Below, piece after piece: positions 50,391 through 59,089 of a stretch of 64,000 nucleotides of DNA. How positions within the stretch are numbered: position 1 is the stretch's first letter; every line of letters begins with the position of its first letter. The position numbers and the translations under genes are program-made. The notes under the pieces are model-generated. The model searched no databases and was not told the origin of the DNA. It saw only the letters and a program-made list of their open reading frames with translations. The DNA lies in the NCBI RefSeq assembly GCF_011753055.1, contig NZ_VWWJ01000001.1, positions 1 to 64,000 of the forward strand, read 5' to 3'. This DNA comes from Burkholderia sp. Ax-1719 (GTDB lineage Bacteria > Pseudomonadota > Gammaproteobacteria > Burkholderiales > Burkholderiaceae).

Positions 50391-50974
50391 TTCGTTGTCC
50401 TTTGAGTCGTGGATACGGTCGTCAATACCAGAGCGTAGCGCGCGGGTTTGCGCCCCGGGTTGCGAAAAACAATCTGCTGGTCGAGCACCATGGCGAGGCA
50501 ATCCCCGGCTTTCAGTTGCCACGCCTTCTCGCCCACGCTGATCGCCATCTCGCCTTCGAGCACCCATACCTGCTGGTGCGTCACGGCAAGGCGCGTCACG
50601 TTATCGAACGTGACGCTCTCGCCGGGCGGAAAGCTGACTTCGACCAGTTCAAGCGGCGAAGCAAAGCCCACTGGCGACACATGGCGGCGCAGATAGCCGG
50701 TCGCCGGGTCCTGCCACGTCTGCTGCTCCGCGCGGCGCGCGAGCGGCTGCTGGGCGTCGCTGGGCGCGTCCTCGGCGAATAGCGCGGCCATCGACACGCC
50801 CAGCGCGTCCGCCAGTTTGTTCAGCACCACGGCTGTGGGGCTGATTTCCTGACGTTCGATCAGCGAGATGGTCGAGCGGCTTACGCCGCTGGCTTCGGCC
50901 AGATCGTCCAGGGTGTGGCCGTGCGCTTTGCGCAGGTCGCGGACTCGTCTGGCAAGGAGGGCTTCGACATTCAT
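50387..50974 (-). CDS. XRE-cupin transcriptional regulator
   Basis: This is a 195-residue protein. The helix-turn-helix is at about 10-64 (LRKAHGHTLDDLAEASGVSRSTISLIERQEISPT), and a cupin sensor at about 105-190 (VFPPGESVTF-like VSFPPGESVTFDNV, then QQVWVLEGEMAISVGEKAWQLKAGDCLAM). The class controls small-molecule metabolism and usually binds its own promoter. The ATG at 50974 lies next to the predicted transcript start, so the mRNA may be leaderless. Two matching dyads overlap the promoter. It is followed in overlap by the acetyltransferase gene. Confidence 0.9.
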   Translation of the reverse strand: MNVEALLARRVRDLRKAHGHTLDDLAEASGVSRSTISLIERQEISPTAVVLNKLADALGVSMAALFAEDAPSDAQQPLARRAEQQTWQDPATGYLRRHVSPVGFASPLELVEVSFPPGESVTFDNVTRLAVTHQQVWVLEGEMAISVGEKAWQLKAGDCLAMVLDQQIVFRNPGRKPARYALVLTTVSTTQRTTK

Positions 50975-50977
50975 GAA

Positions 50978-51013
50978 TCCAGTATAATGGATTTTTATTC
51001 CATTGCAATGGAA
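50978..51013. promoter_or_regulatory. Double operator TCCA-N6-TGGA and leaderless promoter
   Basis: TCCAGTATAATGGA (50978-50991) and TCCATTGCAATGGA (50999-51012) share TCCA-N6-TGGA and are 21 bp apart, two helical turns. The second is a perfect palindrome that extends to TTCCATTGCAATGGAA (50998-51013). On the minus strand TATACT (complement of 50981-50986) and TTGCAA (inside the palindrome) serve as -10 and -35 for the XRE-cupin gene. The divergent SDR gene is 175 bp away. Confidence 0.7.
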
Positions 51014-51187
51014 ATCGTGTGGTGTCCCAGCGATGGCGAACCGCATGCATTTGTTCTCGCGACGCAAAACTCTTGCTCCACGGCGGGTGTTCGAATCCTG
51101 GGCCGATGCGCCTACAGTCTGCATCCATCGGATCACCCAGATTCGACCGGAAAGCAGACCGGACACTCACTCCCAGCGAGGCAAATC

Positions 51188-51895
51188 ATGAGCACATCCA
51201 AAGTCATCATCGTCACCGGCGCATCGCAAGGCATCGGCGCGGAAACCGTCAAGGCGTTTCGCGCACAGGGCCATCGCGTAGTCGCCACATCGCGCAGCAT
51301 CGCGCCGTCTACCGAAGCAGATCTCGTGACGGTGGCTGGCGATATCGGCGACGCCGACACCGCACGTCGCGTCGTTGAAGCTGCAATCGAACGCTTTGGC
51401 CGCGTCGATACGCTCGTCAACAATGCGGGCATCTTTATCGCCAGGCCGTTCACGCAATACACGCAAGACGACTACGCCGCGATCACCAAGGTCAATCTCA
51501 ACGGCTTCTTTTACATCACACAACTGGCCGTCGAGCAGATGCAGAAACAGGGCAGCGGCCATATCGTCAGCATCACGACGAGCCTCGTCGATCAGGCCAA
51601 CCATAACGTGCCTTCGGTGCTGGCTTCGCTGACCAAGGGCGGCTTGAATTCGGCGACGAAATCGCTGGCGATCGAATATGCAGCAGCCGGCATTCGCGCC
51701 AACGCGGTTTCACCTGGCATCATCAAGTCGCCGATGCATGCGCCGGAAACGCACGCCGCATTGGGCGCGCTGCATCCAATGGGCCATATGGGCGAGATGC
51801 GCGATATCGTCGATGCGATTCTCTATCTGGATTCGGCCGCTTTCGTTACGGGCGAAATCCTGCATGTGGATGGCGGCCAAAGCGCGGGACATTGA
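51188..51895 (+). CDS. SDR-family protein lacking the catalytic tyrosine
   Basis: This is a 235-residue protein with the SDR cofactor site VTGASQGIG (9-17), NNAG (78-81) and VSITTS (127-132, catalytic Ser position). The YxxxK motif is degenerate: LASLTKGG has the Lys (K150) but Ala at the Tyr position (A146). The C-terminal TGEILHVDGGQSAG is normal. GAGGC precedes the ATG at 51188. Without the Tyr it may be inactive as a standard dehydrogenase or use another acid; similar Tyr-less SDR sequences occur in related bacteria, from memory. It is divergent from the XRE-cupin regulator. Confidence 0.87.
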   Translation: MSTSKVIIVTGASQGIGAETVKAFRAQGHRVVATSRSIAPSTEADLVTVAGDIGDADTARRVVEAAIERFGRVDTLVNNAGIFIARPFTQYTQDDYAAITKVNLNGFFYITQLAVEQMQKQGSGHIVSITTSLVDQANHNVPSVLASLTKGGLNSATKSLAIEYAAAGIRANAVSPGIIKSPMHAPETHAALGALHPMGHMGEMRDIVDAILYLDSAAFVTGEILHVDGGQSAGH

Positions 51896-51928
51896 ACGCG
51901 CGGTTCGAATAACACGCGCTGAAACGAA

Positions 51929-51957
51929 AGGCTCTGCCGGAAACGGCAGAGCCTTTA
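51929..51957. terminator. Rho-independent terminator between SDR and MFS genes
   Basis: AGGCTCTGCCG (51929-51939) and CGGCAGAGCCT (51944-51954) are perfect 11-bp arms around GAAA, followed by TTTATTTAT. It ends the SDR transcript and may serve the convergent MFS gene as well. Confidence 0.9.
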
Positions 51958-51985
51958 TTTATGCCTGTTTTAAAGCACGATTACG

Positions 51986-53245
51986 TCAATGTTCCTGCTT
52001 GCGCGCCCATTGCGCGAGCCCCGCGCACGCCACCAGCAAGGCGCCGGTCGCAAAGAACACCGCATGCAGTCCCATGTGCACGCCAATCAACCCGCCAATC
52101 ACCGGTCCGATCACCTGCCCGCTGAATTGCGCCGACTGCAACCAGCCCAGCAGCCGTCCCGTTGAGGATTCGTCCACCGAATGACGCGCGAGCTTGCCGA
52201 TCGACGGCAGCAGCCCCGCGAGCGTCATGCCCATCACCACGCGCAAGCCGCCAAGTTGCCACCAGTGCGTGACGAAGGCCTGTGGAATCATCGCCAGGCC
52301 CGTGAGCAGCAGACAGCCTATGATGACGCGCCAGCTACCGATGCGATCGGCCAGCGAGCCAAGCCGCGCAGCCGTCAACATGCTGCCAAGCGCCGAGCAC
52401 GCCATGACCGCGCCCGCCACACGCGCCAGATGCGCGGCATCGACGTGCAGGCTTGAGATATAGACGGTGATGATCGGTTCGATCGACATATTGGCGAGCA
52501 GCACCATCATCGCGGTGACGAGCAGCGCAGCGACGACGCCCGCATTGGCGCGCTTCACCGGCGACGCATTGGCCGAGGACACCTGCTGCACGCGGCGCTT
52601 CGCATCGCGCTGCGCGTTGAAGTCCTCTTTCACTACGAAGATGGTGCACAGCGCCGCCACGGCGATCATCGCGCCGCCCGCGAAGAACGTGCCGCGTATG
52701 CCGATCCAGCCCGGTAAAAAACCGCCCACCAGCGGCCCGACCAGATTGCCCGCAAGCGCGCCCGTCGACAGAATGCCCAGCGCCCAGCCCGCGCGCTCGC
52801 GCGGCGCCTGCGTGCCGACCATCACCGTCGATGCCGACGCATAGCCGCCCACCAGCCCCGCGACGAGCCGCAGCGCCACCAGTTCGTAGACGTTATGCGC
52901 GACGCCGATTAGCGACATCACGATCGCCATGCCGATGGCCGCGCGCACGAGCATGGGCTTGCGGCCGAAGCGGTCAGCCAGACGCCCCCATATCGGCGCG
53001 GTCACCGCCGTGCCCAGAAACGTCGCGCTGAAGGCGATCCCCGACCACTGGATCACCGCGGCCTGCGAACTCACGCCGAGCTGGCGCACGTAGAGCGGTA
53101 AAAACGGCAGCAGCATGCTCAAGCTCACCAGCGTCGTGAACGAGCCGAACACGCAGACGACGAGATTGCGACGCCAGTACAGCGCATTGCGCTCGGCATA
53201 ACCGAGGACCGCTGTATCGGCGGAAGACGTATCGAGCGTGCTCAT
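51986..53245 (-). CDS. MFS multidrug-type transporter
   Basis: This is a 419-residue inner-membrane protein with about 12 hydrophobic segments. Motif A is GRLADRFGRKPMLVRA (about 87-101), and GLVGGYASASTVMVGTQAPRERAGWALG resembles the motif C region of drug:proton antiporters. It is a single gene, convergent with the SDR and divergent from the SnoaL-like gene. The substrate is unknown; efflux is likelier than uptake. Confidence 0.87.
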   Translation of the reverse strand: MSTLDTSSADTAVLGYAERNALYWRRNLVVCVFGSFTTLVSLSMLLPFLPLYVRQLGVSSQAAVIQWSGIAFSATFLGTAVTAPIWGRLADRFGRKPMLVRAAIGMAIVMSLIGVAHNVYELVALRLVAGLVGGYASASTVMVGTQAPRERAGWALGILSTGALAGNLVGPLVGGFLPGWIGIRGTFFAGGAMIAVAALCTIFVVKEDFNAQRDAKRRVQQVSSANASPVKRANAGVVAALLVTAMMVLLANMSIEPIITVYISSLHVDAAHLARVAGAVMACSALGSMLTAARLGSLADRIGSWRVIIGCLLLTGLAMIPQAFVTHWWQLGGLRVVMGMTLAGLLPSIGKLARHSVDESSTGRLLGWLQSAQFSGQVIGPVIGGLIGVHMGLHAVFFATGALLVACAGLAQWARKQEH

Positions 53246-53446
53246 TGCACCCCCGATTTGATCGCTTCGATCGATTGGACAGAGCGTTGTTTCATGTCGA
53301 TCACTCCTGGTTCACGACGTCCGGCGCATCAGATCCGGCTCGTCGCGACGTTTGCTACACTGCAATGACACCGCGCGTTAGCCCTGCATTTCAAGGGCCA
53401 AATGTGGAATCCCCTACGCGCGAGCGCCTACGTTCGGAGACATACC

Positions 53447-53830
53447 ATGCACGATCAGGCCATCCGCGAAGCCCTGGAGGCGCACTGGCAAGCATCGGCG
53501 GCCGGCGATCTGGACGCGGAACACCGCATCTATGCCGACGACGCCCTCTGCGACTACCCTCAATCCGGCGAACGTATTCTCGGCCGCGCGAATCTGCAGG
53601 CGCTGCGCGGCGCGCATCCGGCCCGGCCATCGGGCTTCGACGTGCGGCGCATGCAAGGCAGCGGCAACCTGTGGATCACCGAATACACCATTACATATGA
53701 CGACCGTGTCGCCTTTACGGTCAGCATCATGGAATTTCGTGACGGCAAGGTCGTGCACGAAACCCAGTATTTCTCCGAACCCTTCGATGCACCCGCCTGG
53801 CGTAGCCGTTGGGTGCAGATCGTCTCGTGA
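53447..53830 (+). CDS. SnoaL-like (NTF2-fold) protein
   Basis: This is a 127-residue protein with the NTF2-like pattern: an opening helix EALEAHWQASAAGDLDAEHRIYADDALCDYPQSGERILGR, then strands LWITEYTITYDDRVAFTVSIMEFRDGKVVHETQYF. SnoaL-like proteins act as small isomerases, cyclases or binding proteins, or are uncharacterised. CGGAGAC precedes the ATG at 53447. The gene is 201 bp from the divergent MFS gene, with no clear shared operator. Confidence 0.82.
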   Translation: MHDQAIREALEAHWQASAAGDLDAEHRIYADDALCDYPQSGERILGRANLQALRGAHPARPSGFDVRRMQGSGNLWITEYTITYDDRVAFTVSIMEFRDGKVVHETQYFSEPFDAPAWRSRWVQIVS

Positions 53831-53854
53831 CGGCATGACGCAAAGGCGCGCGCA

Positions 53855-55393
53855 TTAATGTGCCGCATATTGTCCGCCGTAAGTCGATTCCCATCCGCCG
53901 CCCAGGGCTTTGCACAGCGTGACGAGATTGGTCGCCGCCGCCATACGACTGTGCTCAAGATTGCTTTGCGCATCGAGTAGCTGCTTCTGCACATTGAGCA
54001 CGTCGAGGTAATCGAGCGCACCGGCCTTATAGCGCTGCTGGGCAATCGCCAGCGCACGCTCGTTCATGGTCACGGCTTCAGTGAGGCGGTCGCGGCGGCG
54101 TTGCTCGGCGTCGTAGATCACCAGCGCGTCGTCCACTTCGCGCCATGCCTGCAAGACCGTCTGCTTATAGACGATTGCCGCTTCCTGCTGCTGCGCTTCG
54201 CGTAACTGCAACGTGCCTTTGAGGCGACCGCCTTCGAAGATCGGCATGGTAATAGACGGCCCGACCACGAATTGTCCCGACGCCCAACTCGCGAGACTCG
54301 AAAGCTGAAGGCTCTGAAAACCCGCACTGCCATTCAGCGAAATACGCGGATAAAAGTCTGCCTTCGCGACACCGATCGACGCAGTGGCGGCATGCAATTG
54401 CGCCTCGGCTTTGCGAATATCGGGGCGGCGCTGCACGAGTTCCGAGGGGAAGCCAATGGGAATCTGCGCGGGCAGTGCAGGCACATCGCGCGGTGCGGCA
54501 AGCGTCTGGCGCAACGCGCCGGGTTCTTCGCCCAGCAACACGCCGATGGCGTTGATCGAGGTTTCGCAGTGCGATTCCAGCACCGGAATCAGGCTTTCGA
54601 TGTTTTCCACCTGCGCCGAGGCGTTCGAGACATCGAGATCCGTCGTCACGCCCTCGTGCGCGCGGACCTGCGTAAGCTTCAATGCATTATTCGCGATGTC
54701 GAGATTTTCATGCGCAATCGTCAGCAGTGCCTGGGTATCGCGCAGTTCGATATAGTCGCGCGCCAGCTCTGCGCGAGCGCTCAGCAGCACGGCATTGCGA
54801 TCTTCATAGGAGGCGTCGGACATCGCGGTCACCGCTTCCACACTGCGCCGCACGCGCCCCCAGATATCGAGTTCCCATGACGCGTCGAAGCCGGTCTGAT
54901 AGAGGTTGTATGCCGGCGAGCCCTTGGAGCTCGGCATCCCGGCAACGCCCAGCGGTGCGCTGCCCGACGCCGATTGCGGCTGTGTTTGCGTAGGTGTCAC
55001 GCCCAGCAGCGAAAGCACACCGTTTTCGCTACCGCGCTCGCGGTCATATGAGGCAGCGGCGTCGAGCGTGGGCATCTGCGCCGCACCCACTACGCGTCGC
55101 TGCGCGCGGCTTTGCAGCAGGCGTGCGGATGCGGCTGCCACGTCGAGATTGGCCTGCGCGAGCTGCTGTTCGAGACCGTTCAGCACCGGGTCGTTGAACA
55201 GGGTCCACCAGTCCGGGTCGAGCCGCGCCTGCACGGGTTTGCTGGCCGCCTGCGCGGCCTGCGTGCGATCGAATACTTCAGGCGTGGGCGTCTGCGGCCG
55301 TTCGAAATTCGGCCCGACCGTGCAGCCCGCCATGACGAGACACGCGAGGATCGTCAGGATGATGGCCCGGATGGAAGAATCGTTCGCCTTCAT
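53855..55393 (-). CDS. Outer-membrane efflux lipoprotein, NodT/OprM family
   Basis: This is a 512-residue outer-membrane channel. The lipoprotein signal ends LACLVMAGC with lipidated C24. Then come the two TolC-type repeats with long helical segments (VAAASARLLQSRAQRRV, ARDYIELRDTQALLTIAHENLDIA) and the conserved GEEPGALRQTLA...PAQIPIGFPSELVQRRPDIRKAEAQLHAATASIGVAKADFYPRISL region. It forms the outer exit duct of a three-part pump with the HlyD and EmrB proteins. Its start overlaps the HlyD stop as ATGA. Confidence 0.95.
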   Translation of the reverse strand: MKANDSSIRAIILTILACLVMAGCTVGPNFERPQTPTPEVFDRTQAAQAASKPVQARLDPDWWTLFNDPVLNGLEQQLAQANLDVAAASARLLQSRAQRRVVGAAQMPTLDAAASYDRERGSENGVLSLLGVTPTQTQPQSASGSAPLGVAGMPSSKGSPAYNLYQTGFDASWELDIWGRVRRSVEAVTAMSDASYEDRNAVLLSARAELARDYIELRDTQALLTIAHENLDIANNALKLTQVRAHEGVTTDLDVSNASAQVENIESLIPVLESHCETSINAIGVLLGEEPGALRQTLAAPRDVPALPAQIPIGFPSELVQRRPDIRKAEAQLHAATASIGVAKADFYPRISLNGSAGFQSLQLSSLASWASGQFVVGPSITMPIFEGGRLKGTLQLREAQQQEAAIVYKQTVLQAWREVDDALVIYDAEQRRRDRLTEAVTMNERALAIAQQRYKAGALDYLDVLNVQKQLLDAQSNLEHSRMAAATNLVTLCKALGGGWESTYGGQYAAH

Positions 55394-56463
55394 TTTGCTT
55401 CTCCTGTTTCAGGCTGATCCGCACCGCGGCCCAGCGCCACTTCTGCTTCGACGGACAGGCCCACGCTCAATGCGGATGCCGCCTGTTGAGCCGGATCGAT
55501 GGTGATCTTCACGGGCACGCGCTGGACGACCTTGGTGAAATTGCCCGTGGCGTTGTCCGGCGCAATCGGCGCGAAGCTCAGACCGGTTGCGGGCGCGAGG
55601 CTATCGATATGACCGCGGATCACCACGCCTGGCAGGCTGTCCACTTTCACGCGCACGCTTTCGCCGGGCCGCATTTTCGTGATCTGGTTTTCCTGGAAGT
55701 TGGCGACCACATAGGCATCCGCCAGCGGCACGATCGCGAGCACGGGCGCGCCGGGCGTGACGAACGCGCCCACCCGGGCGGAGCGCCGGCCAATCTTGCC
55801 AGCCACCGGCGCGCGAATCTCCGTATAGGACAGATTGAGCTGCGCCTGATCAAGTGCGGCGTCGGCGCGCTCCAATGCACCTGCGGCCTTGTCGCGCTGG
55901 GTGTGCAGAACATCGAGGTTCTGCTCGGTGGCCGACAATGCGGCCTCATCGTGCGACTGCTGCGCGAGTTGCGCAGCCAGCGTGCTGGAGGCGCTTTGCT
56001 GCTCCTGTGCGGTGCCTGCGCCCGCGTCGGACAGGTTTTGATAGCGCGCGGCGTTGGCGCGCGCAAAACTGATCGACGCCTCGTCGGCGCGCAAGGTCGC
56101 GCGCGCCTGTTCGACCAGCGAAGGCTGACGCGCGATCTGAGCATCGAAATTCGCCACCGATGCCTGCGCGGCGGCAACATCGGCCTGCGCACTTTTGAGG
56201 GCGGCGCGATAGTCGCGATCGTCGATGCGCACCAGCAACTGGCCCGCGCTCACGGATTGATTGTCGGCCACCAGCACTTCGGCGATCTGTCCGGCAACGC
56301 GCGGAGCAACCAGCGTGAAATCGGCCGTCACATAGGCGTCGTTGGTGGATTCCGTATTCGAACCGCCGACGAATGTCGTGCAGGCCCATGCCGCCACGCC
56401 CGTCACGGCTATAAATGCTGCAGTCCGAATTACTTTCAGGCGAGAGAAGATAGTCGTAGACAT
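55390..56463 (-). CDS. HlyD/EmrA-family periplasmic adaptor
   Basis: This is a 357-residue membrane-fusion protein. One N-terminal membrane segment (about 12-30) is followed by the lipoyl-like strand TLVAPRVAGQIAEVLVADNQSVSAGQLLVRIDDRDY (about 50-85), a long helical hairpin (90-200) and the second half IRAPVAGKIGRRSARVGAFVTPGAPVLAIVP. It bridges EmrB to the outer-membrane channel. It lies 12 bp after the EmrB stop and overlaps the next start. Confidence 0.94.
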   Translation of the reverse strand: MSTTIFSRLKVIRTAAFIAVTGVAAWACTTFVGGSNTESTNDAYVTADFTLVAPRVAGQIAEVLVADNQSVSAGQLLVRIDDRDYRAALKSAQADVAAAQASVANFDAQIARQPSLVEQARATLRADEASISFARANAARYQNLSDAGAGTAQEQQSASSTLAAQLAQQSHDEAALSATEQNLDVLHTQRDKAAGALERADAALDQAQLNLSYTEIRAPVAGKIGRRSARVGAFVTPGAPVLAIVPLADAYVVANFQENQITKMRPGESVRVKVDSLPGVVIRGHIDSLAPATGLSFAPIAPDNATGNFTKVVQRVPVKITIDPAQQAASALSVGLSVEAEVALGRGADQPETGEAK

Positions 56464-56475
56464 GACATTCGTCCT

Positions 56476-58068
56476 TTATTTCGAAGAGTCCGGCGTGGTC
56501 GTCCACGGCGGATAGATACGCACCGGCAGCACGGGCACCAGCAAGAGCAACGCGACAGCGACACAGCCCAGCACGCAATAGAGATCGGCCGATGTCAGCA
56601 CGACGGCCTGTTCGTGAATGCGATGCGCGAGTTCATGCGGATTCACGGCCGCGTCCCCGCCCTCACTGGCAATCCATGCGCGGTTGCCCAGTTGATCCAC
56701 CAGCGTGCTCGAATGAAAATGCTCGCGCACCGTGCCAAGACCTTCGATCAGGCCCGTCGCGATGGCGGCGGAGAACGTCTTGAGCGTGTTGAACATCGCC
56801 GAGGCAAACGGTCCTTCGGTAGGCGGCAAACCCGTGGTCACGCCCATCAGGATCGACATGATGACCATCGGCTGCGCCGCGATCTGCAGCGACTGCATCA
56901 GATAGAAGTTGCTGCGGATCCAGTCGGATGTCATGAAGCTGCCCATTGCGCAGGTCGCGATCATCAGCGAAAGACCGGTTGCCATGACCCAGCGCGAATC
57001 CACGCGGCGCAGGTTCAACAATGCGCCTGTCAAAGGCAACGCAATCAGCAACGGTACAGCCAGCAGCAAGGCAAGCGGCGCGCTCTGCAGGGGCCGGTAA
57101 CCCTGCACCTTCGCCAGATACTGACCCGGGATCGCCGCCATGCCCACCAGCAGAATCACGGTGCCCAGCAACGTGGTGAGGCCGTGCGTGAAATTGCGGC
57201 GCTTGAGCAATTGCAGCTTGAAAAAAGGCACCGGCCGATACCACTCATTGACGAGAAAGAGCGCAAGCAACACCGCGCCGCCGCCGAACAGCACGCGGAT
57301 CAACACAGAGTTGAACCAGTCGAGCCGGTCGCCTTGCAAAAGTCCGGTCACGATCATCGCAATCGCCGGGAATCCCGTGGCGAGGCCGGTCCAGTTGAAT
57401 TCGCGCAGGCGTTCGAGCTTCATGGCGTCGGCGGGCAGGCCTTGCTGGATAGCCGCACAGCACAGCAGGCCCAGCGGCACGATCTGCCAGAACGCCATGC
57501 GCCAGCTCACGTATTCGGTCCACAGCGCGGCCAGCGGCGTGCCCAGCGCCGGGCCGAACGTCGCGGTCAGCGCATAGCCCGCCAGCCCGTACAGCTTGAT
57601 GCGCGGCGGCAGATAGCGCAGCGCGACGATAATCAGCATCGGCGGCAGGCAGCCGCCGGCAATGCCCTGCAGCACGCGCAATAGGTACAGCGCAGGCAGA
57701 TCGGGCGCGAACGGGCACAGCACGCCCAGAAACAGGGTGGCCAGCACGGCCGCGATGGTGAAGCGCTTGAGCGTGAAGGTCACGCCCAGCCACGGCGCGA
57801 ACACCATGATGGCCACGTTGCCTGCTTCGAACAAGGCGGTGAGCCATGTGCCGTCATCGTGGCCGATCGAGAACGCGCCCTGGATATCGGCCATCGCGGC
57901 GGCGGTGACCTGTTCGTTGAGGATCGCCAGCAGCGAGGCCAGCAACATGCCGACCAGACCCACGGCCAGTCGCGCGGTAAAGGGGGTTGGCGTCGCGGCC
58001 GGTTGCGCCGCGCGGGCGGGCGACTGCGCGGCCGATATCGGCGTTGCCGGGGTATGGACGGTGCTCAT
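56476..58068 (-). CDS. DHA2-family MFS efflux pump (EmrB type)
   Basis: This is a 530-residue inner-membrane transporter with 14 hydrophobic segments. NEQVTAAAMADIQGAFSIGHDDGTWLTALFEAGNVAIMVFAPWLG is the characteristic EmrB opening. It exports hydrophobic or uncoupler-like drugs through the HlyD/NodT partners. It starts 5 bp after the monooxygenase-fold gene, confirming a four-gene operon. Confidence 0.94.
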   Translation of the reverse strand: MSTVHTPATPISAAQSPARAAQPAATPTPFTARLAVGLVGMLLASLLAILNEQVTAAAMADIQGAFSIGHDDGTWLTALFEAGNVAIMVFAPWLGVTFTLKRFTIAAVLATLFLGVLCPFAPDLPALYLLRVLQGIAGGCLPPMLIIVALRYLPPRIKLYGLAGYALTATFGPALGTPLAALWTEYVSWRMAFWQIVPLGLLCCAAIQQGLPADAMKLERLREFNWTGLATGFPAIAMIVTGLLQGDRLDWFNSVLIRVLFGGGAVLLALFLVNEWYRPVPFFKLQLLKRRNFTHGLTTLLGTVILLVGMAAIPGQYLAKVQGYRPLQSAPLALLLAVPLLIALPLTGALLNLRRVDSRWVMATGLSLMIATCAMGSFMTSDWIRSNFYLMQSLQIAAQPMVIMSILMGVTTGLPPTEGPFASAMFNTLKTFSAAIATGLIEGLGTVREHFHSSTLVDQLGNRAWIASEGGDAAVNPHELAHRIHEQAVVLTSADLYCVLGCVAVALLLLVPVLPVRIYPPWTTTPDSSK

Positions 58069-58073
58069 GGCGA

Positions 58074-58742
58074 TCAGCGCTGCGCGTCTTCGAAATACTG
58101 GGGCGCCTCGCGGCGATCGAACATGCCGTATTCGCGGATGATGCGGATGTGCCGCAGACGCGCGTCCTGGGCAAGCGAGGTTTGACGCTCGAACGCTTCA
58201 GCAGCCTCCATATCGCGCCAGGTCGCCACCACGATCACATCGCCGGGGCTCATCAACGCGTCGAATGCGTCCCATGCCACGAGGCCGTCGGCATCCAGCG
58301 ACAAGCCGAGCGACTCGCGCACAGCGTCAGCACCGGCCTGCTTCACCCAGGCGGCGTCGCGCGTCGCGTCGAGCAGGGTCACCGCTTTGCCCGCGCCCAC
58401 TTCGGTCACGTCGAGCCGCTGCTCGGTGAGTGCTTCACCTTGCGGCAGGCGCGTATCCGCAACCGTCTGGCCGATGCGCAGCCGGTAATCGGCAAACACG
58501 CGATCGCGCGCGGCCTGCTGGATCTTGTGATGTTTCGTGGTGGTGCGCCAGCGGATCAAGGACTTCTCGTCGCGCCAGCTCGACAGCGAAAGCAGCCAGC
58601 CATCGCGCGTCAAACTGGCGTAGCGGTTGTTGTCGATGAAACCCTCGATCTTTTCGAGCTCGGGCCGCAACATTTTGGCCATGCCGAGATACGCATCGAA
58701 TTGTTCGGGAACCGGATTCACTTCAAGCATTGCGGAAAACAT
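58074..58742 (-). CDS. Antibiotic-biosynthesis-monooxygenase (ABM) fold protein, tandem
   Basis: This is a 222-residue protein with two ferredoxin-like alpha/beta halves: 1-100 (MFSAMLEVNPVPEQFDAYLGM, NRYASL, LSLSSWRDEKSLIRWRTTTKH) is a clear ABM domain, and 115-215 (VDVTEVGAGKAVTLL to VIVVATWRDMEAAEAFERQ) is a second, weaker copy. ABM proteins oxidise small aromatic compounds, often quinones, without a cofactor, or bind heme. As first gene of the EmrAB-NodT operon it may modify the toxic compound that the pump removes. GAGG precedes the ATG at 58742. Confidence 0.85.
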   Translation of the reverse strand: MFSAMLEVNPVPEQFDAYLGMAKMLRPELEKIEGFIDNNRYASLTRDGWLLSLSSWRDEKSLIRWRTTTKHHKIQQAARDRVFADYRLRIGQTVADTRLPQGEALTEQRLDVTEVGAGKAVTLLDATRDAAWVKQAGADAVRESLGLSLDADGLVAWDAFDALMSPGDVIVVATWRDMEAAEAFERQTSLAQDARLRHIRIIREYGMFDRREAPQYFEDAQR

Positions 58743-58828
58743 AGGAACCTCGCTTGTGGGATGGGTCACTGCGTTATCGAAGCAGTGAATCCATTGTCGA
58801 AGACCAGGCGTCTTTATTGAAGCTGAAC

Positions 58829-58852
58829 CACGATGGCTTTTGGGCCATCGTG
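58829..58852. other. Perfect 9-bp hairpin in the ABM-LysR divergent gap
   Basis: CACGATGGC (58829-58837) and GCCATCGTG (58844-58852) pair perfectly around TTTTGG. It lies in the 347-bp region between the ABM operon and the LysR gene. It is a dyad large enough for an operator or a leader hairpin; no other feature is visible in the gap apart from the two start regions. Confidence 0.5.
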
Positions 58853-59089
58853 CGCGCGAATCCGGCCAGGGCATTTCGCTCAATTTCATCAACGCGAAAA
58901 CCCCTTAAAAACAGGCTTCATCCGACGATTCAGCGCGACGGGTACAGGCCATTGAAGCTCGCTTTCGGGTCAATCGACATAGCGCCATATCGCAGACGGC
59001 GGCACGCTGCCTACAATCGGCTCATCAAATCTTTTTAAATGTCGGATGCCTGTTTCGCCAAGGCAGACAAGCGGTTCTGGAGAGCCAGC

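Noticed and set aside
49092..51895. Toxin-antitoxin or defence island around the two XRE genes and the acetyltransferase
   Set aside because: The acetyltransferase belongs to the Pat-like detoxifying subgroup, not TacT-type toxins with a small DUF1778 antitoxin, and no other defence gene is present.
55486..57684. 732-residue plus-strand frame opposite the HlyD and EmrB genes
   Set aside because: It is an antisense shadow across two genes of a clear operon, with Arg/His/Gln-rich composition.
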